Source: Sulfurospirillum oryzae
GTDB lineage: Bacteria; Campylobacterota; Campylobacteria; Campylobacterales; Sulfurospirillaceae
Reading direction: 5' to 3'
NCBI RefSeq assembly: GCF_025770725.1
Contig: NZ_JANZKZ010000002.1
Coordinates: 1 to 64,000, forward strand
DNA length: 64,000 nt
Positions 53,086 through 63,714 of this stretch are shown one piece after another. The notes beneath the pieces are model-generated. The model had not been told where the DNA came from and did no database searches. It saw nothing but the letters and a program-made list of their open reading frames with translations. The number at the start of each line of letters is the position of its first letter. Within the stretch, counting starts at the first letter, position 1. The position numbers and the translations under genes are program-made.

Positions 53086-54072
53086 TTATAAAGAACTTTG
53101 AAGTTTAATTAAACGAGAGAGAAGATAACTTGTTTTTTCAACATTTCCCATTTTTTTGAGGCGGTATTCAGCATCGATCAATAGATTAGAAAGCTTATGA
53201 TAGGTCGCAAGATCAATCTTGATAGAGTGCTGGGAGCGTTGCGCTGCTAACTGTGGAGGAAGAGGGTAGCCAAGAATGGCCTTAGCATCGAAGGCACCGT
53301 TTAATTTAATATAAGCATGGAACAAAAAGAGCTGTGTTACATGGGCTTGAATAGCGTTTATAATTCTAATTTCTTCGACGCCATCACCTTCAACAAGGCG
53401 TTCAAACTCTTCTTTGATGTCTTTTTTCTCAAGTAGTTTTGTAATGAAATGATCCATGGAAACAGACCCAAGTCCATAGACAAGTGTGTTAATATCGTTG
53501 ATTCCAATTTCGCGATTTAGCACCAAAAGTTTTTCGCATTCATTAACACACAAAGAGAGATCTTCGGTGTGGATCATGTAGAGGTGCTGCAGGGCATAGC
53601 GGTCAATGGAAAGTCCAATGGCATGGGCATGGTTGTGCAGTAGCTGTATGGCTTCATTAAACTCGGCTTTAAAGAGGCGTACAAAAGCACCCTCATTTTG
53701 TTTATCGAAGAGCTTGGTAAGTGGGGTTGCTTTTTTATCTTCTCCAAAATATTGGTAGATAAAGTAGCTTGAATCATTTTTGGTACACAATCCAACGAGT
53801 GTCTCAATCTCTTTTGTGGGAATCGTTTTATCGGTTTTAACAATCAAAATATTGCGATCGCCAAAAAGAGATGACTGGGAGAGAAAATTCTTCGCAGAAC
53901 TGAAGTTGTACTCATCAAAATACATCATCACTTTCTCTTCGCTTCCCGCATTTAAAAGAGTCAAAAGTTGTTGTGCAAGCACGTTGTTTTGGTATGCGCA
54001 TGCACCGTACAAAAGAGTTGATTTTGGGGCTTTATTCGCTTTTAAAAGTCCTTCAAATTCTCTTTTATACAT
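53086..54072 (-). CDS. holA: DNA polymerase III delta subunit
   Basis: Clamp-loader wrench that opens the sliding clamp. The 328 residues are weakly conserved but have the delta layout: an early LLYGACAYQNN segment in place of a P-loop, an AAA+ fold without Walker motifs, and the C-terminal helical collar. The start ATG overlaps the end of rnr. The holA-rnr pair followed by divergent ilvC matches Campylobacter gene order as I remember it, which supports the call. Confidence 0.85.
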   Translation of the reverse strand: MYKREFEGLLKANKAPKSTLLYGACAYQNNVLAQQLLTLLNAGSEEKVMMYFDEYNFSSAKNFLSQSSLFGDRNILIVKTDKTIPTKEIETLVGLCTKNDSSYFIYQYFGEDKKATPLTKLFDKQNEGAFVRLFKAEFNEAIQLLHNHAHAIGLSIDRYALQHLYMIHTEDLSLCVNECEKLLVLNREIGINDINTLVYGLGSVSMDHFITKLLEKKDIKEEFERLVEGDGVEEIRIINAIQAHVTQLFLFHAYIKLNGAFDAKAILGYPLPPQLAAQRSQHSIKIDLATYHKLSNLLIDAEYRLKKMGNVEKTSYLLSRLIKLQSSL

Positions 54073-56011
54073 CAAAACTCCTCGTTACTCTGGCGTAAAT
54101 TCTAGCGGTTGCAATATTACTCTCGACAATTTTAATTTCAATACGTTGGAGCAAATGGACATCATTGTCGAGTAAAAAGATGCGAGCACCTTTAAGTTCA
54201 TCGTCCAGTTTCGCAATAGGATTTTGTTCGGTTTCAACGACAATGGCTTTGAAATTATCGCCTACATGTAACGCCATATAACGCGCAAATTTACGGTCCA
54301 TAAAATCCCACGCGACTTTGTCACTCTCTCGTTCTAGGTTACTAATTTTTTCGCACAGCGGTGCAATGTCTTTAAGTAAGAAGGTGAGCTTTTTCTCATC
54401 ATTCGCCATCTTCGCTTTTAACAGACGGTGCAACGTAAGATCACTGTATCGTCTAATTGGGGAGGTGAAGTGTGTGTACATATCAAAGCCAAGTCCAAAG
54501 TGTCCTTTGTTCTCAGGCTCATAAATTGCCTTTTTTTGACTTTTGATGATGAGTTTATCGACTTCTTCACGAAGTCCTAACGTATCAGCTTTGGCTTGAA
54601 TTCCTTGGATCATCTTAGGAATATCAGCACTTAGTTTTGCATTAATGCCAATAAGGGCTAAGTCATTTAAAAGCATTTCCATTCGTTCATACGACGGGCT
54701 ATCGTGTGTTCTAAAAATACCAAAGCCCAGTTTTTTTGCTGCGGCTTTATTGGCTAAAAGCATACAATCTTCAATCAAACCATGCGAAGGTGTCTCTTCT
54801 TCTATGGTTGTGGAAAGGAGGTTTTGGTGCTCATCAACCCGCATTCGCACTTCGGAAGAACGAAACGAGAAGGCATTTTCAAGCCTCATGTCTCGCAATT
54901 TTTGGGTGAGTGAATGCAAGGGTAAAAGATACGCTAAGATTGTTTTATCTGCAGCATCAGCCTCATCGGTTTTACCTTGTAAAAATTGGTCTATTTTTTC
55001 ATAAGTATAGCGCTTGGATGAATGAATAATACTTTCAAAAAGTTCCTCTTTGAGCGGTTTACATGTAAGAGGATCGAGCGTGATTTTAAAGGTATAAGCA
55101 AGGCGGTCGACATTGGGTTTTAGGGAACAGATGTTTTCACTGAGTGCGCGTGGAAGCATCGGAATAGATTTGTGGGGAAAATAGATCGAAAAGCCGCGTT
55201 CAATGGCTTCTTTATCGATAGGTCCCATTGGATAAACGTATTCACTGACATCGGCAATAGCAACGTAGAGCGTGTGGTTTTCGACATCAAAATAGATGGC
55301 ATCATCAAAATCTTTCGCGTCTACGGGGTCGATGGTGCAAAAAGGCAAATGAGTGAGATCAACACGGTGCGGATAGTACGATTTTTCGACAAAATCACCG
55401 TGGCTTTTGGCTTCCGTTTCGGCTTCTTTAGAGAAAAACTCTTTTTTATCAAAAAGAGCTAAAGAAATTTTTTCATCGACCAATGGGTCGTTCAATACGC
55501 CTAAAACTTCTTCAATGACATTGGTAATGTTATCAATCTTTAAAACGCTTCCAAGTGGAAGTTGCTTGAGTGATTTTTGGCTGGCAGTAATGTCAAAAAT
55601 AGACTCATTTTTAACATTAATCCCAACGACTTTACCTTTACTCATCTTCGTGTAAACAATGCTTTTTGCAAAAGCGCGTTGGGCAATGTAGACAACAACA
55701 GCTTTGGCACGTCCTCCTCGTTTATTGGCGACGCGTTTTGCGACAACGAAATCGCCACGCATGGCACCATGCAGGTCTTTCGCTTCAATGATAATGTCTT
55801 TTGAACGCGTAGGTTCCAAAGAGCTTAAAAATCCTGTTCCACTAAAAGCCACGTCCATTTTTCCGACGAGATGGGAAGAATCGAGTACATAAAGATCATT
55901 TTTAGCAACCAGTGCTCGAAGTTGGATTAAGGTTTTAAAATGAGGGAGAAAAGGGGAAGGCACATCTTTTTGTGCCACCCCTTGGCTAAGGCTTAAAAGA
56001 AAGTTTTTCAC
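54065..56011 (-). CDS. rnr: Ribonuclease R family exoribonuclease
   Basis: A processive 3'-5' RNA exonuclease. The 648 residues are shorter than E. coli RNase R (813) but usual for this lineage. The RNB catalytic domain shows FCTIDPVDAKDFDDAIYFD with the metal-binding aspartates, and EDCMLLANKAAA and HFTSPIRRYSDLTLHR further on. An S1-like domain follows at the C terminus. It starts inside the end of the HDOD gene (ATGA overlap). LTCKP is encoded by a palindrome copy. Confidence 0.93.
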   Translation of the reverse strand: MKNFLLSLSQGVAQKDVPSPFLPHFKTLIQLRALVAKNDLYVLDSSHLVGKMDVAFSGTGFLSSLEPTRSKDIIIEAKDLHGAMRGDFVVAKRVANKRGGRAKAVVVYIAQRAFAKSIVYTKMSKGKVVGINVKNESIFDITASQKSLKQLPLGSVLKIDNITNVIEEVLGVLNDPLVDEKISLALFDKKEFFSKEAETEAKSHGDFVEKSYYPHRVDLTHLPFCTIDPVDAKDFDDAIYFDVENHTLYVAIADVSEYVYPMGPIDKEAIERGFSIYFPHKSIPMLPRALSENICSLKPNVDRLAYTFKITLDPLTCKPLKEELFESIIHSSKRYTYEKIDQFLQGKTDEADAADKTILAYLLPLHSLTQKLRDMRLENAFSFRSSEVRMRVDEHQNLLSTTIEEETPSHGLIEDCMLLANKAAAKKLGFGIFRTHDSPSYERMEMLLNDLALIGINAKLSADIPKMIQGIQAKADTLGLREEVDKLIIKSQKKAIYEPENKGHFGLGFDMYTHFTSPIRRYSDLTLHRLLKAKMANDEKKLTFLLKDIAPLCEKISNLERESDKVAWDFMDRKFARYMALHVGDNFKAIVVETEQNPIAKLDDELKGARIFLLDNDVHLLQRIEIKIVESNIATARIYARVTRSFDV

Positions 56012-56820
56012 TGTTTAAATTGCTCAACGGTTTGTAAAAATGGCTCAGTGTTTAATCCGTACTCTTCAAGAAGTTTGAGTGAGCGATCAATCGATGTCTC
56101 ATCAAGTTGTCCAAAAATATTAATACTGTTTTTAACAATATTGAGTGCAGCAGAAAAAGCACGGATGTGCTCTTGCGCATTTTCTGGGTCATTCGAAAAT
56201 TTAATGGATTCGACCAGTTCAGCTTCTAAATTCCATTGTTCAAAAATTTTTGCTGTAATCTCTTCGTTTGAAAAGCCCACATACTCTTTTTCTAAGGCTG
56301 AAAGTTCATTGGGTGTTCTAACAGAGGCAAGCGCTGCTTTAAAAGCACCATCTTTTTGTTGCTCAATGAGCTCATGCGCAATGATGATTTTGCCAACTTC
56401 CATCATAAAAGAAGCAGGTTGAAGAACATCGAGCATTGCCTTATTGACTTTTGAGTACCACTTAAACATGAATGTGCTTTGAAGCGTACTAATTTCTAAA
56501 AAAGTGGTGTTCGATAAGTGGTATGGTGCAAGATCAATTTTGATGTTTTGTTTGATAGCACTAGAAAGGGCAAAACCACGTACGGTTGCCATGCCAAAAA
56601 GCGATACCGCATGAGCGATATTTTTAATTTCCCTGCTAAAGCCATAAAGAGGTGAGTTGGAGGACTTTAAAATGTTGGCAGTTAGCATTGGATCGCTCTC
56701 AACGACTTTGACAAGATCGGCTAATGAGCTGTTTTTATCGACGCAAATACGCTGTATTTTTAAAACCGTATCATCAAGAGGCGGAAGCGCTTTGATTTTT
56801 TTTAAAATATTTTCGTCCAT
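56008..56820 (-). CDS. HDOD-domain signalling protein
   Basis: A 270-residue protein consisting of one HDOD domain (about 1-200): LPPLDDTVLKIQRICVDKNSSLADLVKVVESDPMLTANILKSSNSPLYGFSREIKNIAHAVSLFGMATVRGFAL. HDOD domains are degenerate HD domains that act as scaffolds in signalling, often in chemotaxis or stress responses; catalytic His-Asp pairs are absent. It is the first gene of the HDOD-rnr-holA operon. Its partner is unknown. Confidence 0.88.
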   Translation of the reverse strand: MDENILKKIKALPPLDDTVLKIQRICVDKNSSLADLVKVVESDPMLTANILKSSNSPLYGFSREIKNIAHAVSLFGMATVRGFALSSAIKQNIKIDLAPYHLSNTTFLEISTLQSTFMFKWYSKVNKAMLDVLQPASFMMEVGKIIIAHELIEQQKDGAFKAALASVRTPNELSALEKEYVGFSNEEITAKIFEQWNLEAELVESIKFSNDPENAQEHIRAFSAALNIVKNSINIFGQLDETSIDRSLKLLEEYGLNTEPFLQTVEQFKQ

Positions 56821-56889
56821 AAGTGATTCCTAGTGATTTGTTTATGACCAAATTCTATCTCTTGTTGGTTTATAGTTTCCTTTGTTCAT

Positions 56890-56899
56890 TTACATGTAA
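56890..56899. repeat. TTACATGTAA palindrome (ilvC upstream, distal)
   Basis: First of two copies before ilvC, 51 bp apart, on either side of a TGTAAAATG promoter-like box at about 56918. Confidence 0.95.
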
Positions 56900-56940
56900 A
56901 GTTTTTAAGTAACTATTCTGTAAAATGCCGACATTTAATA

Positions 56941-56950
56941 TTACATGTAA
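56941..56950. repeat. TTACATGTAA palindrome (ilvC upstream, proximal)
   Basis: Second copy, directly before the AAGGAT ribosome binding site and 11 bp before the ilvC start codon. Confidence 0.95.
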
Positions 56951-56957
56951 GGATTGA

Positions 56958-57983
<1,026 letters not shown>

Positions 57984-58002
57984 ATCGTACTAAAGAGGTT
58001 AC

Positions 58003-58812
58003 ATGGGTATAGTTATCACCGTAACGTCTGGTAAAGGTGGGGTGGGTAAATCCACTACCACCGCGAACCTAGCCGTTGGACTTGCAAATTTAGGCAAAAA
58101 AGTTGTTGCGATTGACTTTGACATAGGTCTTAGAAATCTTGACATGATCTTGGGACTTGAAAATCGCATTGTGTATGATGTGGTCGATGTTATGGAAGGT
58201 CGTTGTAACCTTGCACAAGCCCTTATCAACGATAAAAAGTCTAAAACACTCTATTTTTTACCTGCGAGTCAAACCAAAGATAAAGATATTTTGAATAAAG
58301 ATAAAGTTAAAGCATTGATCGAAAATCTCAAAGAGAGTTTTGACATCGTTATGATTGACTCACCTGCGGGTATTGAAAGTGGATTTGAACATTCTATTTT
58401 TCTAGCCGATCGTGCACTCATCGTTTCGACTCCCGATGTAAGTTCTGTACGCGACGCGGATCGTGTTATTGGTATTATTGATGCTAAAAGTGAGCGTGCT
58501 AAAAATGGTTTAGAAGTTGAGAAGCACATTATCATTAACCGTATTAAGCCAGAGATGGTTGATGCGGGCAATATGCTCAGTGTGGATGATGTTCTAAGTA
58601 TCCTTGCACTTCCACTTATTGGTATTGTGCCTGATGATGAAGATATTATTACATCAACGAACACAGGCTCACCAATTGTGAATAAAGATAAATCACTCTC
58701 AGCAGAAGCATACCGTAACATTGCACGACGTATTTTAGGCGAAGAGGTCGAATTTTTAGACATTCGTGTGAAAAAAGGACTTCTCTCAGCACTCAAAGGA
58801 ATTTTCAAATGA
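58003..58812 (+). CDS. minD: Septum-site determining ATPase MinD
   Basis: Positions the division septum by oscillating between cell poles with MinE. The 269 residues have the deviant Walker [33 protein letters not shown] and a C-terminal amphipathic membrane-binding helix ([12 protein letters not shown]). minC is not adjacent. It follows ilvC by 20 bp and overlaps minE by four bases. Confidence 0.97.
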   Translation: MGIVITVTSGKGGVGKSTTTANLAVGLANLGKKVVAIDFDIGLRNLDMILGLENRIVYDVVDVMEGRCNLAQALINDKKSKTLYFLPASQTKDKDILNKDKVKALIENLKESFDIVMIDSPAGIESGFEHSIFLADRALIVSTPDVSSVRDADRVIGIIDAKSERAKNGLEVEKHIIINRIKPEMVDAGNMLSVDDVLSILALPLIGIVPDDEDIITSTNTGSPIVNKDKSLSAEAYRNIARRILGEEVEFLDIRVKKGLLSALKGIFK

Positions 58813-59048
58813 GTTTCTTCAGTGATCTTTTTGGAAAGAAAAAAAATACGGCAGATGTGGCAAAAAATCGCCTTAAAATCATGCTTTCCCATGAGAGAGC
58901 GAGTTGTAAGTTACCTTATTTAGACGATCTTCGCAACGATTTGATCGCTGTTATTAAGAAATATACCAAAGTGGAAGATGTTAAAATCACCTCCCACAAC
59001 AATCAAAATCTCGAGCTACTAGAAGTTGAAGTCATTCTTGGAAAGTAA
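58809..59048 (+). CDS. minE: Cell division topological specificity factor MinE
   Basis: A 79-residue protein that stimulates MinD ATPase and frees it from the membrane. It begins [30 protein letters not shown], the standard MinD-interacting region, and ends with the short dimerisation domain. Coupled to minD by an ATGA overlap. Confidence 0.95.
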   Translation: MSFFSDLFGKKKNTADVAKNRLKIMLSHERASCKLPYLDDLRNDLIAVIKKYTKVEDVKITSHNNQNLELLEVEVILGK

Positions 59049-59056
59049 TTGCATTT

Positions 59057-60199
59057 ATGGTAAAAAAAAATAAAGAAAATCAAAAAACAGAAGAGGGTAT
59101 GCCTCTTACAGAGATAAAGTCCGCTCAACTTAGAAAGTATAGTTTGCTTATAATGCTTATTTTTACGCTTCTACTGACAGCTTTTGGTGTGTATATCTAC
59201 ATGACTACTTCGTACGAACGCTACAAAATAGTTCAAAAAGACCAGATGTCCGCTAATGATGAATTGATGCGTAAGATGAAGCAGATGTTAGATGATGAAA
59301 AAATGCGTCAAGCATCGCTGCCTCAACCACCATCGACTCCTCTTGTTGAAGCCAATGTGACAGAAAGTAATCAAAGTAGTGAAAAACCTGTTGAAAACAA
59401 CGAGACACACACGACTCCTGTTGTGGTGCAACAGACTCCTGAAGAGGAGAGTAAGACGCAAGAACTCTCCGAAGTCCATGATTATCAGCGAAGTATCAAA
59501 GAGAGTGGAAAGCCAGCGCGCCCACACGAAGTTGTTCGTAAAAAATACCCAGAAGGAACAACGCCAAAGCTTGCCATTATCATCGATGATGTTTCTTTCG
59601 CTTGGCAAACACGCTCCATTAAAGAGATACCGTATAAAGTGACTCCTTCATTTTTTCCTCCAACAAAAGGGCATCCTGATACTGTACGTTTGTCGCATGA
59701 TTTTGAATTTGCGATGATCCATCTCCCCATGGAGTCAAAAAACTACTCTTCGCCTGAGCCTGAAACACTTAACGCGGTTGATTCAAGTGAGGTGATTGAG
59801 AAGAGAATTAAACGTATAAAAGCGTTGTTTCCAGAGCTAATTTATTACAACAACCATACCGGTGGTTCCTTCACAGCAGATTACAATGCAATGGATCGCT
59901 TGGTGAAAGTTTTGAAAGAGAATGGTTTGGTGTTTGTTGATAGCCGCACCGTTGGTAACAGTAAAGCGCCTGAGATTACGAAAAAATACGATATGTTTCT
60001 CTACTCAAGAGACGTTTTTCTCGATAACTCACTTGATAAAAACTTGATTCGTACGCAACTGAGAGAAGCTGTTACAAAAGCTAAAAAACATGGTTATGCC
60101 ATTGCAATTGGACATCCGCACAAAAATACTTTAGAGGTTTTAAGAGATTCGAAAGAGCTCTTAGAAGGTGTGGATTTGGTTTATCTAAAAGACTTATAA
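59057..60199 (+). CDS. Divergent polysaccharide deacetylase family protein (YibQ-type)
   Basis: A 380-residue protein with one N-terminal membrane helix (about 30-50), a charged linker of about 120 residues, and a C-terminal divergent polysaccharide deacetylase domain (KLAIIIDDVSFAWQTRSI, FEFAMIHLPMES, NNHTGGSFTADYNAMDRL, FVDSRTVG, GYAIAIGHPH). The IIDD and HxxG residues match active members, probably acting on cell-wall or envelope polysaccharide. The gene lies between minE and dprA in a conserved cluster. Confidence 0.88.
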   Translation: MVKKNKENQKTEEGMPLTEIKSAQLRKYSLLIMLIFTLLLTAFGVYIYMTTSYERYKIVQKDQMSANDELMRKMKQMLDDEKMRQASLPQPPSTPLVEANVTESNQSSEKPVENNETHTTPVVVQQTPEEESKTQELSEVHDYQRSIKESGKPARPHEVVRKKYPEGTTPKLAIIIDDVSFAWQTRSIKEIPYKVTPSFFPPTKGHPDTVRLSHDFEFAMIHLPMESKNYSSPEPETLNAVDSSEVIEKRIKRIKALFPELIYYNNHTGGSFTADYNAMDRLVKVLKENGLVFVDSRTVGNSKAPEITKKYDMFLYSRDVFLDNSLDKNLIRTQLREAVTKAKKHGYAIAIGHPHKNTLEVLRDSKELLEGVDLVYLKDL

Positions 60200-60969
60200 T
60201 GATCCAAACGATAGACTTTCATGTCCCTGAATTGGAGATAATGAAAGTCTATCCAAAACCGCTTTACTACCTCGGTAATCCTGCTCTTTTAAAACGCCCT
60301 AAAATTTCTATCGTGGGTACTCGCCATCCCATTGCTTACACAAAAATTTACACACAAGAGATTGCTCGAAAACTCTCCCTTGCAGGTGTCTGCGTTGTAA
60401 GTGGCGGAGCGCAAGGCGTTGATGGGCTAGCGCACTTTTCTGCAGGGGTTGAAAACACGATAATGGTTGCAGGAACGGGTTTAGATATTCGTTATCCCTC
60501 TTTACATGTAAAGCTAATTGAGGGGATTGAAAAAGAGGGGTTGGTGCTCAGTCAATTCGAGGCAGGGCAACCCTCACTCAAATGGAATTTTCCTCTGCGC
60601 AATGAACTTGTTGTAGCCCTTGGTGACGCGCTTATTGTCACACAAGCCGATCTTAAAAGTGGCACAATGCACAGCATAGAGTTTGCTCTTAAAATGCAAA
60701 AGCCTATTTATGTGCTTCCACATCGTTTGGGTGAGAGTGAAGGCACAAACTGGCTTCTCTCCAAAGGGTTGGCCACACCTATTTATGACATTGATGCGTT
60801 TGTCGCTCTTTTTGGTAAAATTGATGTTACATGTAAAGATGATTTCCTCATCTATTGTGACACACATCCGCTCTACCACGATGCTGTCGCAAAATTTTCA
60901 CAAAAAGTATTTGAATATGAATGTTTGGGTAAAATAAGAGTTGAAAATGGACGCATTCTACGCGCGTAA
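60199..60969 (+). CDS. dprA: DNA-processing protein DprA
   Basis: Loads RecA on incoming single-stranded DNA during natural transformation. The 256 residues are a compact DprA with the Rossmann-like core: ISIVGTRHP, VVSGGAQGVDGLAH, MVAGTGLDIRYPS, FPLRNELVVALGDALIV and SGTMHSIEFAL. It starts with a TAATG overlap. It carries two TTACATGTAA palindromes (60502 and 60827, coding LHVK and VTCK), of interest if that repeat is an uptake signal. The cell is therefore likely to be naturally competent, although no other com gene is here. Confidence 0.94.
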   Translation: MIQTIDFHVPELEIMKVYPKPLYYLGNPALLKRPKISIVGTRHPIAYTKIYTQEIARKLSLAGVCVVSGGAQGVDGLAHFSAGVENTIMVAGTGLDIRYPSLHVKLIEGIEKEGLVLSQFEAGQPSLKWNFPLRNELVVALGDALIVTQADLKSGTMHSIEFALKMQKPIYVLPHRLGESEGTNWLLSKGLATPIYDIDAFVALFGKIDVTCKDDFLIYCDTHPLYHDAVAKFSQKVFEYECLGKIRVENGRILRA

Positions 60970-60978
60970 AGGAAAAGT

Positions 60979-61785
60979 ATGGGTTTTGAATGGATTTTGG
61001 CATTTTTAGCTTTGGGCTTAGTCGTTGGTTTTATGGCGGGATTACTTGGAATCGGTGGAGGAGGCATTATGGTGCCTGTTTTGACCTCAATTTTCTTAGC
61101 GCAAGGTGTTCCTGTGGAGCAAGTTGTCCACATGGCACTTGGAACCTCAATGGCATCCATTGTTTTTACATCCTTTGCCAGTATGCGAGCACACCATAAA
61201 AAAGGTGCTGTGATGTGGAATGTTGTCAAATATATGGCTGGTGGCGTTGTCATTGGCACTTTTGCGGCAACGTTTCTCGCAACCTACATGAAATCTGTTC
61301 ATCTTGCCATCTTTTTTGCTATCTTTATGGCGTATGTTTCCATTCAAATGGCGATCGATAAAAAGCCAAAACCAAGCCGTGAACTCTCAACTCCTGCTTC
61401 TTTGTTCAGTGTGGGCTCACTGATTGGCATAGTCTCCGCTTTGGTTTCCATCGGAGGAGGCTCACTGACTGTTCCTTATCTTGTGTGGCAAAATGTGGAT
61501 TTGAAAAAGGCAATAGCAACGTCTGCAGCCATTGGATTTCCACTCTCCATAGCGGGCACGGTTGGTTACATCGTTAATGGCATGATGCACAGCTCCGGTA
61601 GTGGAGCAGAGATGATGTTAGGATTTGTGTATCTGCCGGGTGTTGTGCTTATTTCAATTGTGAGTTATTTTACTGCCCCGTTGGGTGCAAAGATGGCACA
61701 TACCCTTCCTGTTGGCAAACTCAAAAAGATTTTTGCTTTACTTCTGATGATACTCAGCATTAAAATGCTCACGTCTGTCATCTAA
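60979..61785 (+). CDS. TauE/SafE family sulfite exporter-like transporter
   Basis: A 268-residue membrane protein with about eight helices in two repeats. Each repeat has the family GIGGGGIMVPVLTS or SIGGGSLTVPYLVW motif, followed by HMALGTSMASIV or ATSAAIGFPLSI. The family moves organosulfonates, sulfite or related anions; in a sulfur-metabolising organism sulfite or sulfoacetate are possible, but the sequence alone does not decide. It starts ten bases after dprA. Confidence 0.9.
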   Translation: MGFEWILAFLALGLVVGFMAGLLGIGGGGIMVPVLTSIFLAQGVPVEQVVHMALGTSMASIVFTSFASMRAHHKKGAVMWNVVKYMAGGVVIGTFAATFLATYMKSVHLAIFFAIFMAYVSIQMAIDKKPKPSRELSTPASLFSVGSLIGIVSALVSIGGGSLTVPYLVWQNVDLKKAIATSAAIGFPLSIAGTVGYIVNGMMHSSGSGAEMMLGFVYLPGVVLISIVSYFTAPLGAKMAHTLPVGKLKKIFALLLMILSIKMLTSVI

Positions 61786-61792
61786 AATATTT

Positions 61793-61802
61793 TTACATGT
61801 AA
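61793..61802. repeat. TTACATGTAA palindrome
   Basis: In the 27-bp gap after the TauE-type gene, directly before the AGAGGA ribosome site of the next gene. Confidence 0.95.
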
Positions 61803-61812
61803 AGAGGAAAAT

Positions 61813-62346
61813 ATGATGCGAAAAGGTTTTTTACTGACACTTTTACTTCCACCGTTTCTTATGTGCGCGAGCAGTAGCAATCTTTTTGATGAAAATAAGC
61901 CGCTTGTTGCCCTAAGCAGTTGCATGGAGCGCGTTGAGATCAAAAATAGTCATACCCCTGTTGATCTATTTAAATCGAGTGCAAAGTGCATTGAAGAAGA
62001 AAAATACCCTCAAGCAGTTGAGCTTTATCTGGTGGCGACGGCGTATGGCTATTTTGATGGAGCACGTGTGGTTGATAAAAGCACACGACAAGTTTTAGAT
62101 ACGCTCAAAACAGAAATTTTTGGACCACTCGATGCCAATAAGCGCAACCAGTTTGCAGAAGTTTTACGTACTAAATTGGACGATATGAAATCAAGCTGCA
62201 ACTTTTTAGAAAAACTGGGAAAGCCGACCTATTATCCAAAATACATGGTACAAAATGGTGTCACACGTGGTGATGGACTTATTTTGAATTATGATGCAAG
62301 AGTGATCTGGGAAGATACCCGCTTTAGCTATTTGAAATGCCCGTAA
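61813..62346 (+). CDS. Secreted hypothetical protein
   Basis: A 177-residue protein with a signal peptide (about 1-19, ending LMCASSS), and several cysteines spaced so as to form disulfides in the periplasm (C37, C58, about C134 and a C-terminal CP). The sequence around ASVAKC and YPQAVELYLVATAYGYFDGARVV looks TPR- or Sel1-like in places, but I cannot name the family. AGAGGAAAAT precedes the ATG. Function unknown. Confidence 0.7.
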   Translation: MMRKGFLLTLLLPPFLMCASSSNLFDENKPLVALSSCMERVEIKNSHTPVDLFKSSAKCIEEEKYPQAVELYLVATAYGYFDGARVVDKSTRQVLDTLKTEIFGPLDANKRNQFAEVLRTKLDDMKSSCNFLEKLGKPTYYPKYMVQNGVTRGDGLILNYDARVIWEDTRFSYLKCP

Positions 62347-62353
62347 ATCATCT

Positions 62354-62363
62354 TTACATGTAA
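62354..62363. repeat. TTACATGTAA palindrome
   Basis: In the 21-bp gap between two convergent genes. The flanks extend it to CTTTACATGTAAAG, a 14-bp perfect palindrome. Confidence 0.95.
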
Positions 62364-62367
62364 AGCT

Positions 62368-63558
62368 CTAAAGATAACGTTTGGCTAGACCTCCGAGCGA
62401 AGTCTCTTTGTAGTTGGTGTTCATGTCTTTTCCCGTTTCGACCATCGTTTGGATGATCTCATCAAAACTTACTTTATGCGCTCCATCGGTGTATGAGGTG
62501 TATTCTGCTGCGTCAATGGCGCGAATGGCCGCCACCGCGTTGCGCTCGATGCAGGGTACTTGCACGTAGCCTGCTATGGGGTCGCACGTCATACCAAGAT
62601 GATGCTCTAACCCCATCTCTGCCGCATAATCAATCTGTTGTAAATTGCCGCCAAAAAGATACGATGCCATGCCTGCTGCCATCGAACATGCCACACCTAC
62701 TTCGCCTTGACATCCCACTTCTGCACCCGAAATGGAGCCATTGAATTTTACGATATTCCCCAAAAGTCCCGCAACGGCAAGAGCACGCAAACAGTCAATT
62801 TGATCTAAGTTGTAGAGTTCTTTAAGGTAGCGAAGGACAGCAGGTACGACCCCACATGCCCCACAAGTGGGTGCTGTCACGACAATATTGCCAGACGCGT
62901 TCTCTTCACTGGTGGCGAGGGCATAGGCGAAGATGATGCCATGTGCTCGTTTTTCTTCTTTTCGTGCTTTGGCAAAGAACATGGGAGCTTTTCTGGGGTA
63001 TTGGAGAATGCCTGGCAGAACGCCGGATTGTTTCAATCCTCGATCGATTGTAGTCTGCATGCTCGCCCACACCTCGGCAAGATACTCCCAAATCGCTTCG
63101 CCTTCGTACGTTTCGACGTATTGCCACAGCTCTTTATGCTCTTTTTCGCACCATTTTATAATCTCGCCAAGCGTTGTGAGCGGATAGATCGAAGGCTCAG
63201 GTGTAGCACTCTCTCCCGCTTCTTTAAGCGCACTGCCTCCCACGCTGTAAACTTCCCAAGAGCCTAGTAGCTCTTGTTTATTGTCAAATGCTTCAAAAAA
63301 CATGCCATTGGAGTGAAACGGTTTGGTGATGTCGGGGCGAAAAAGGATTTCAACACCCTTCGTTGCTAAGGCTTGATGCAAGGCATCATCGGTTAAGTGA
63401 CCACGCCCTGTGGCGGCAAGCGAGCCAAAAAGCGTGACGCGGTACAAAGAGGCATTTGGGAAGCGTTTTTTAAAAAGCGTGCCAGCGTTATAAGGTCCCA
63501 TCGTGTGGCTAGAAGAGGGTCCATGCCCAATGCAGTAAAATGATTTGAGTGATTGCAT
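62368..63558 (-). CDS. sdaA: L-serine ammonia-lyase (single-chain)
   Basis: Deaminates serine to pyruvate using an oxygen-sensitive iron-sulfur cluster. The 396 residues are somewhat short of the usual 450. The substrate loop GPSSSHTMGPYNAG lies at the N terminus and the cluster cysteines in TCGACG and MTCDPIAGYVQVPCIERNA in the catalytic domain. Both domains are in one chain. The short length comes mostly from the regulatory N-terminal part. A typical TATAAT promoter lies 33 bp upstream. It is convergent with the preceding gene. Confidence 0.93.
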   Translation of the reverse strand: MQSLKSFYCIGHGPSSSHTMGPYNAGTLFKKRFPNASLYRVTLFGSLAATGRGHLTDDALHQALATKGVEILFRPDITKPFHSNGMFFEAFDNKQELLGSWEVYSVGGSALKEAGESATPEPSIYPLTTLGEIIKWCEKEHKELWQYVETYEGEAIWEYLAEVWASMQTTIDRGLKQSGVLPGILQYPRKAPMFFAKARKEEKRAHGIIFAYALATSEENASGNIVVTAPTCGACGVVPAVLRYLKELYNLDQIDCLRALAVAGLLGNIVKFNGSISGAEVGCQGEVGVACSMAAGMASYLFGGNLQQIDYAAEMGLEHHLGMTCDPIAGYVQVPCIERNAVAAIRAIDAAEYTSYTDGAHKVSFDEIIQTMVETGKDMNTNYKETSLGGLAKRYL

Positions 63559-63568
63559 GACACACCTT

Positions 63569-63578
63569 TTACATGTAA
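63569..63578. repeat. TTACATGTAA palindrome
   Basis: In the sdaA 5' untranslated region, between its -10 box (63591) and its start codon (63558). Confidence 0.95.
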
Positions 63579-63590
63579 AAATTGTGGTGG

Positions 63591-63596
63591 ATTATA
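63591..63596 (-). promoter_or_regulatory. Extended -10 promoter of sdaA
   Basis: ATGTGCTATAATCC on the minus strand, sharing the TGTGCTATAAT core with the metE leader and rpiB promoters. Confidence 0.65.
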
Positions 63597-63714
63597 GCAC
63601 ATAAACAGATTTTCATTTCGAGAGAATGCTTAAAAAATGAGCCAATAAAAGGTGTAAAGAGCGCTTTAAATCAATCTTAGATAGAATTAAGTCATTCCAA
63701 TAAAGAGCAAATTC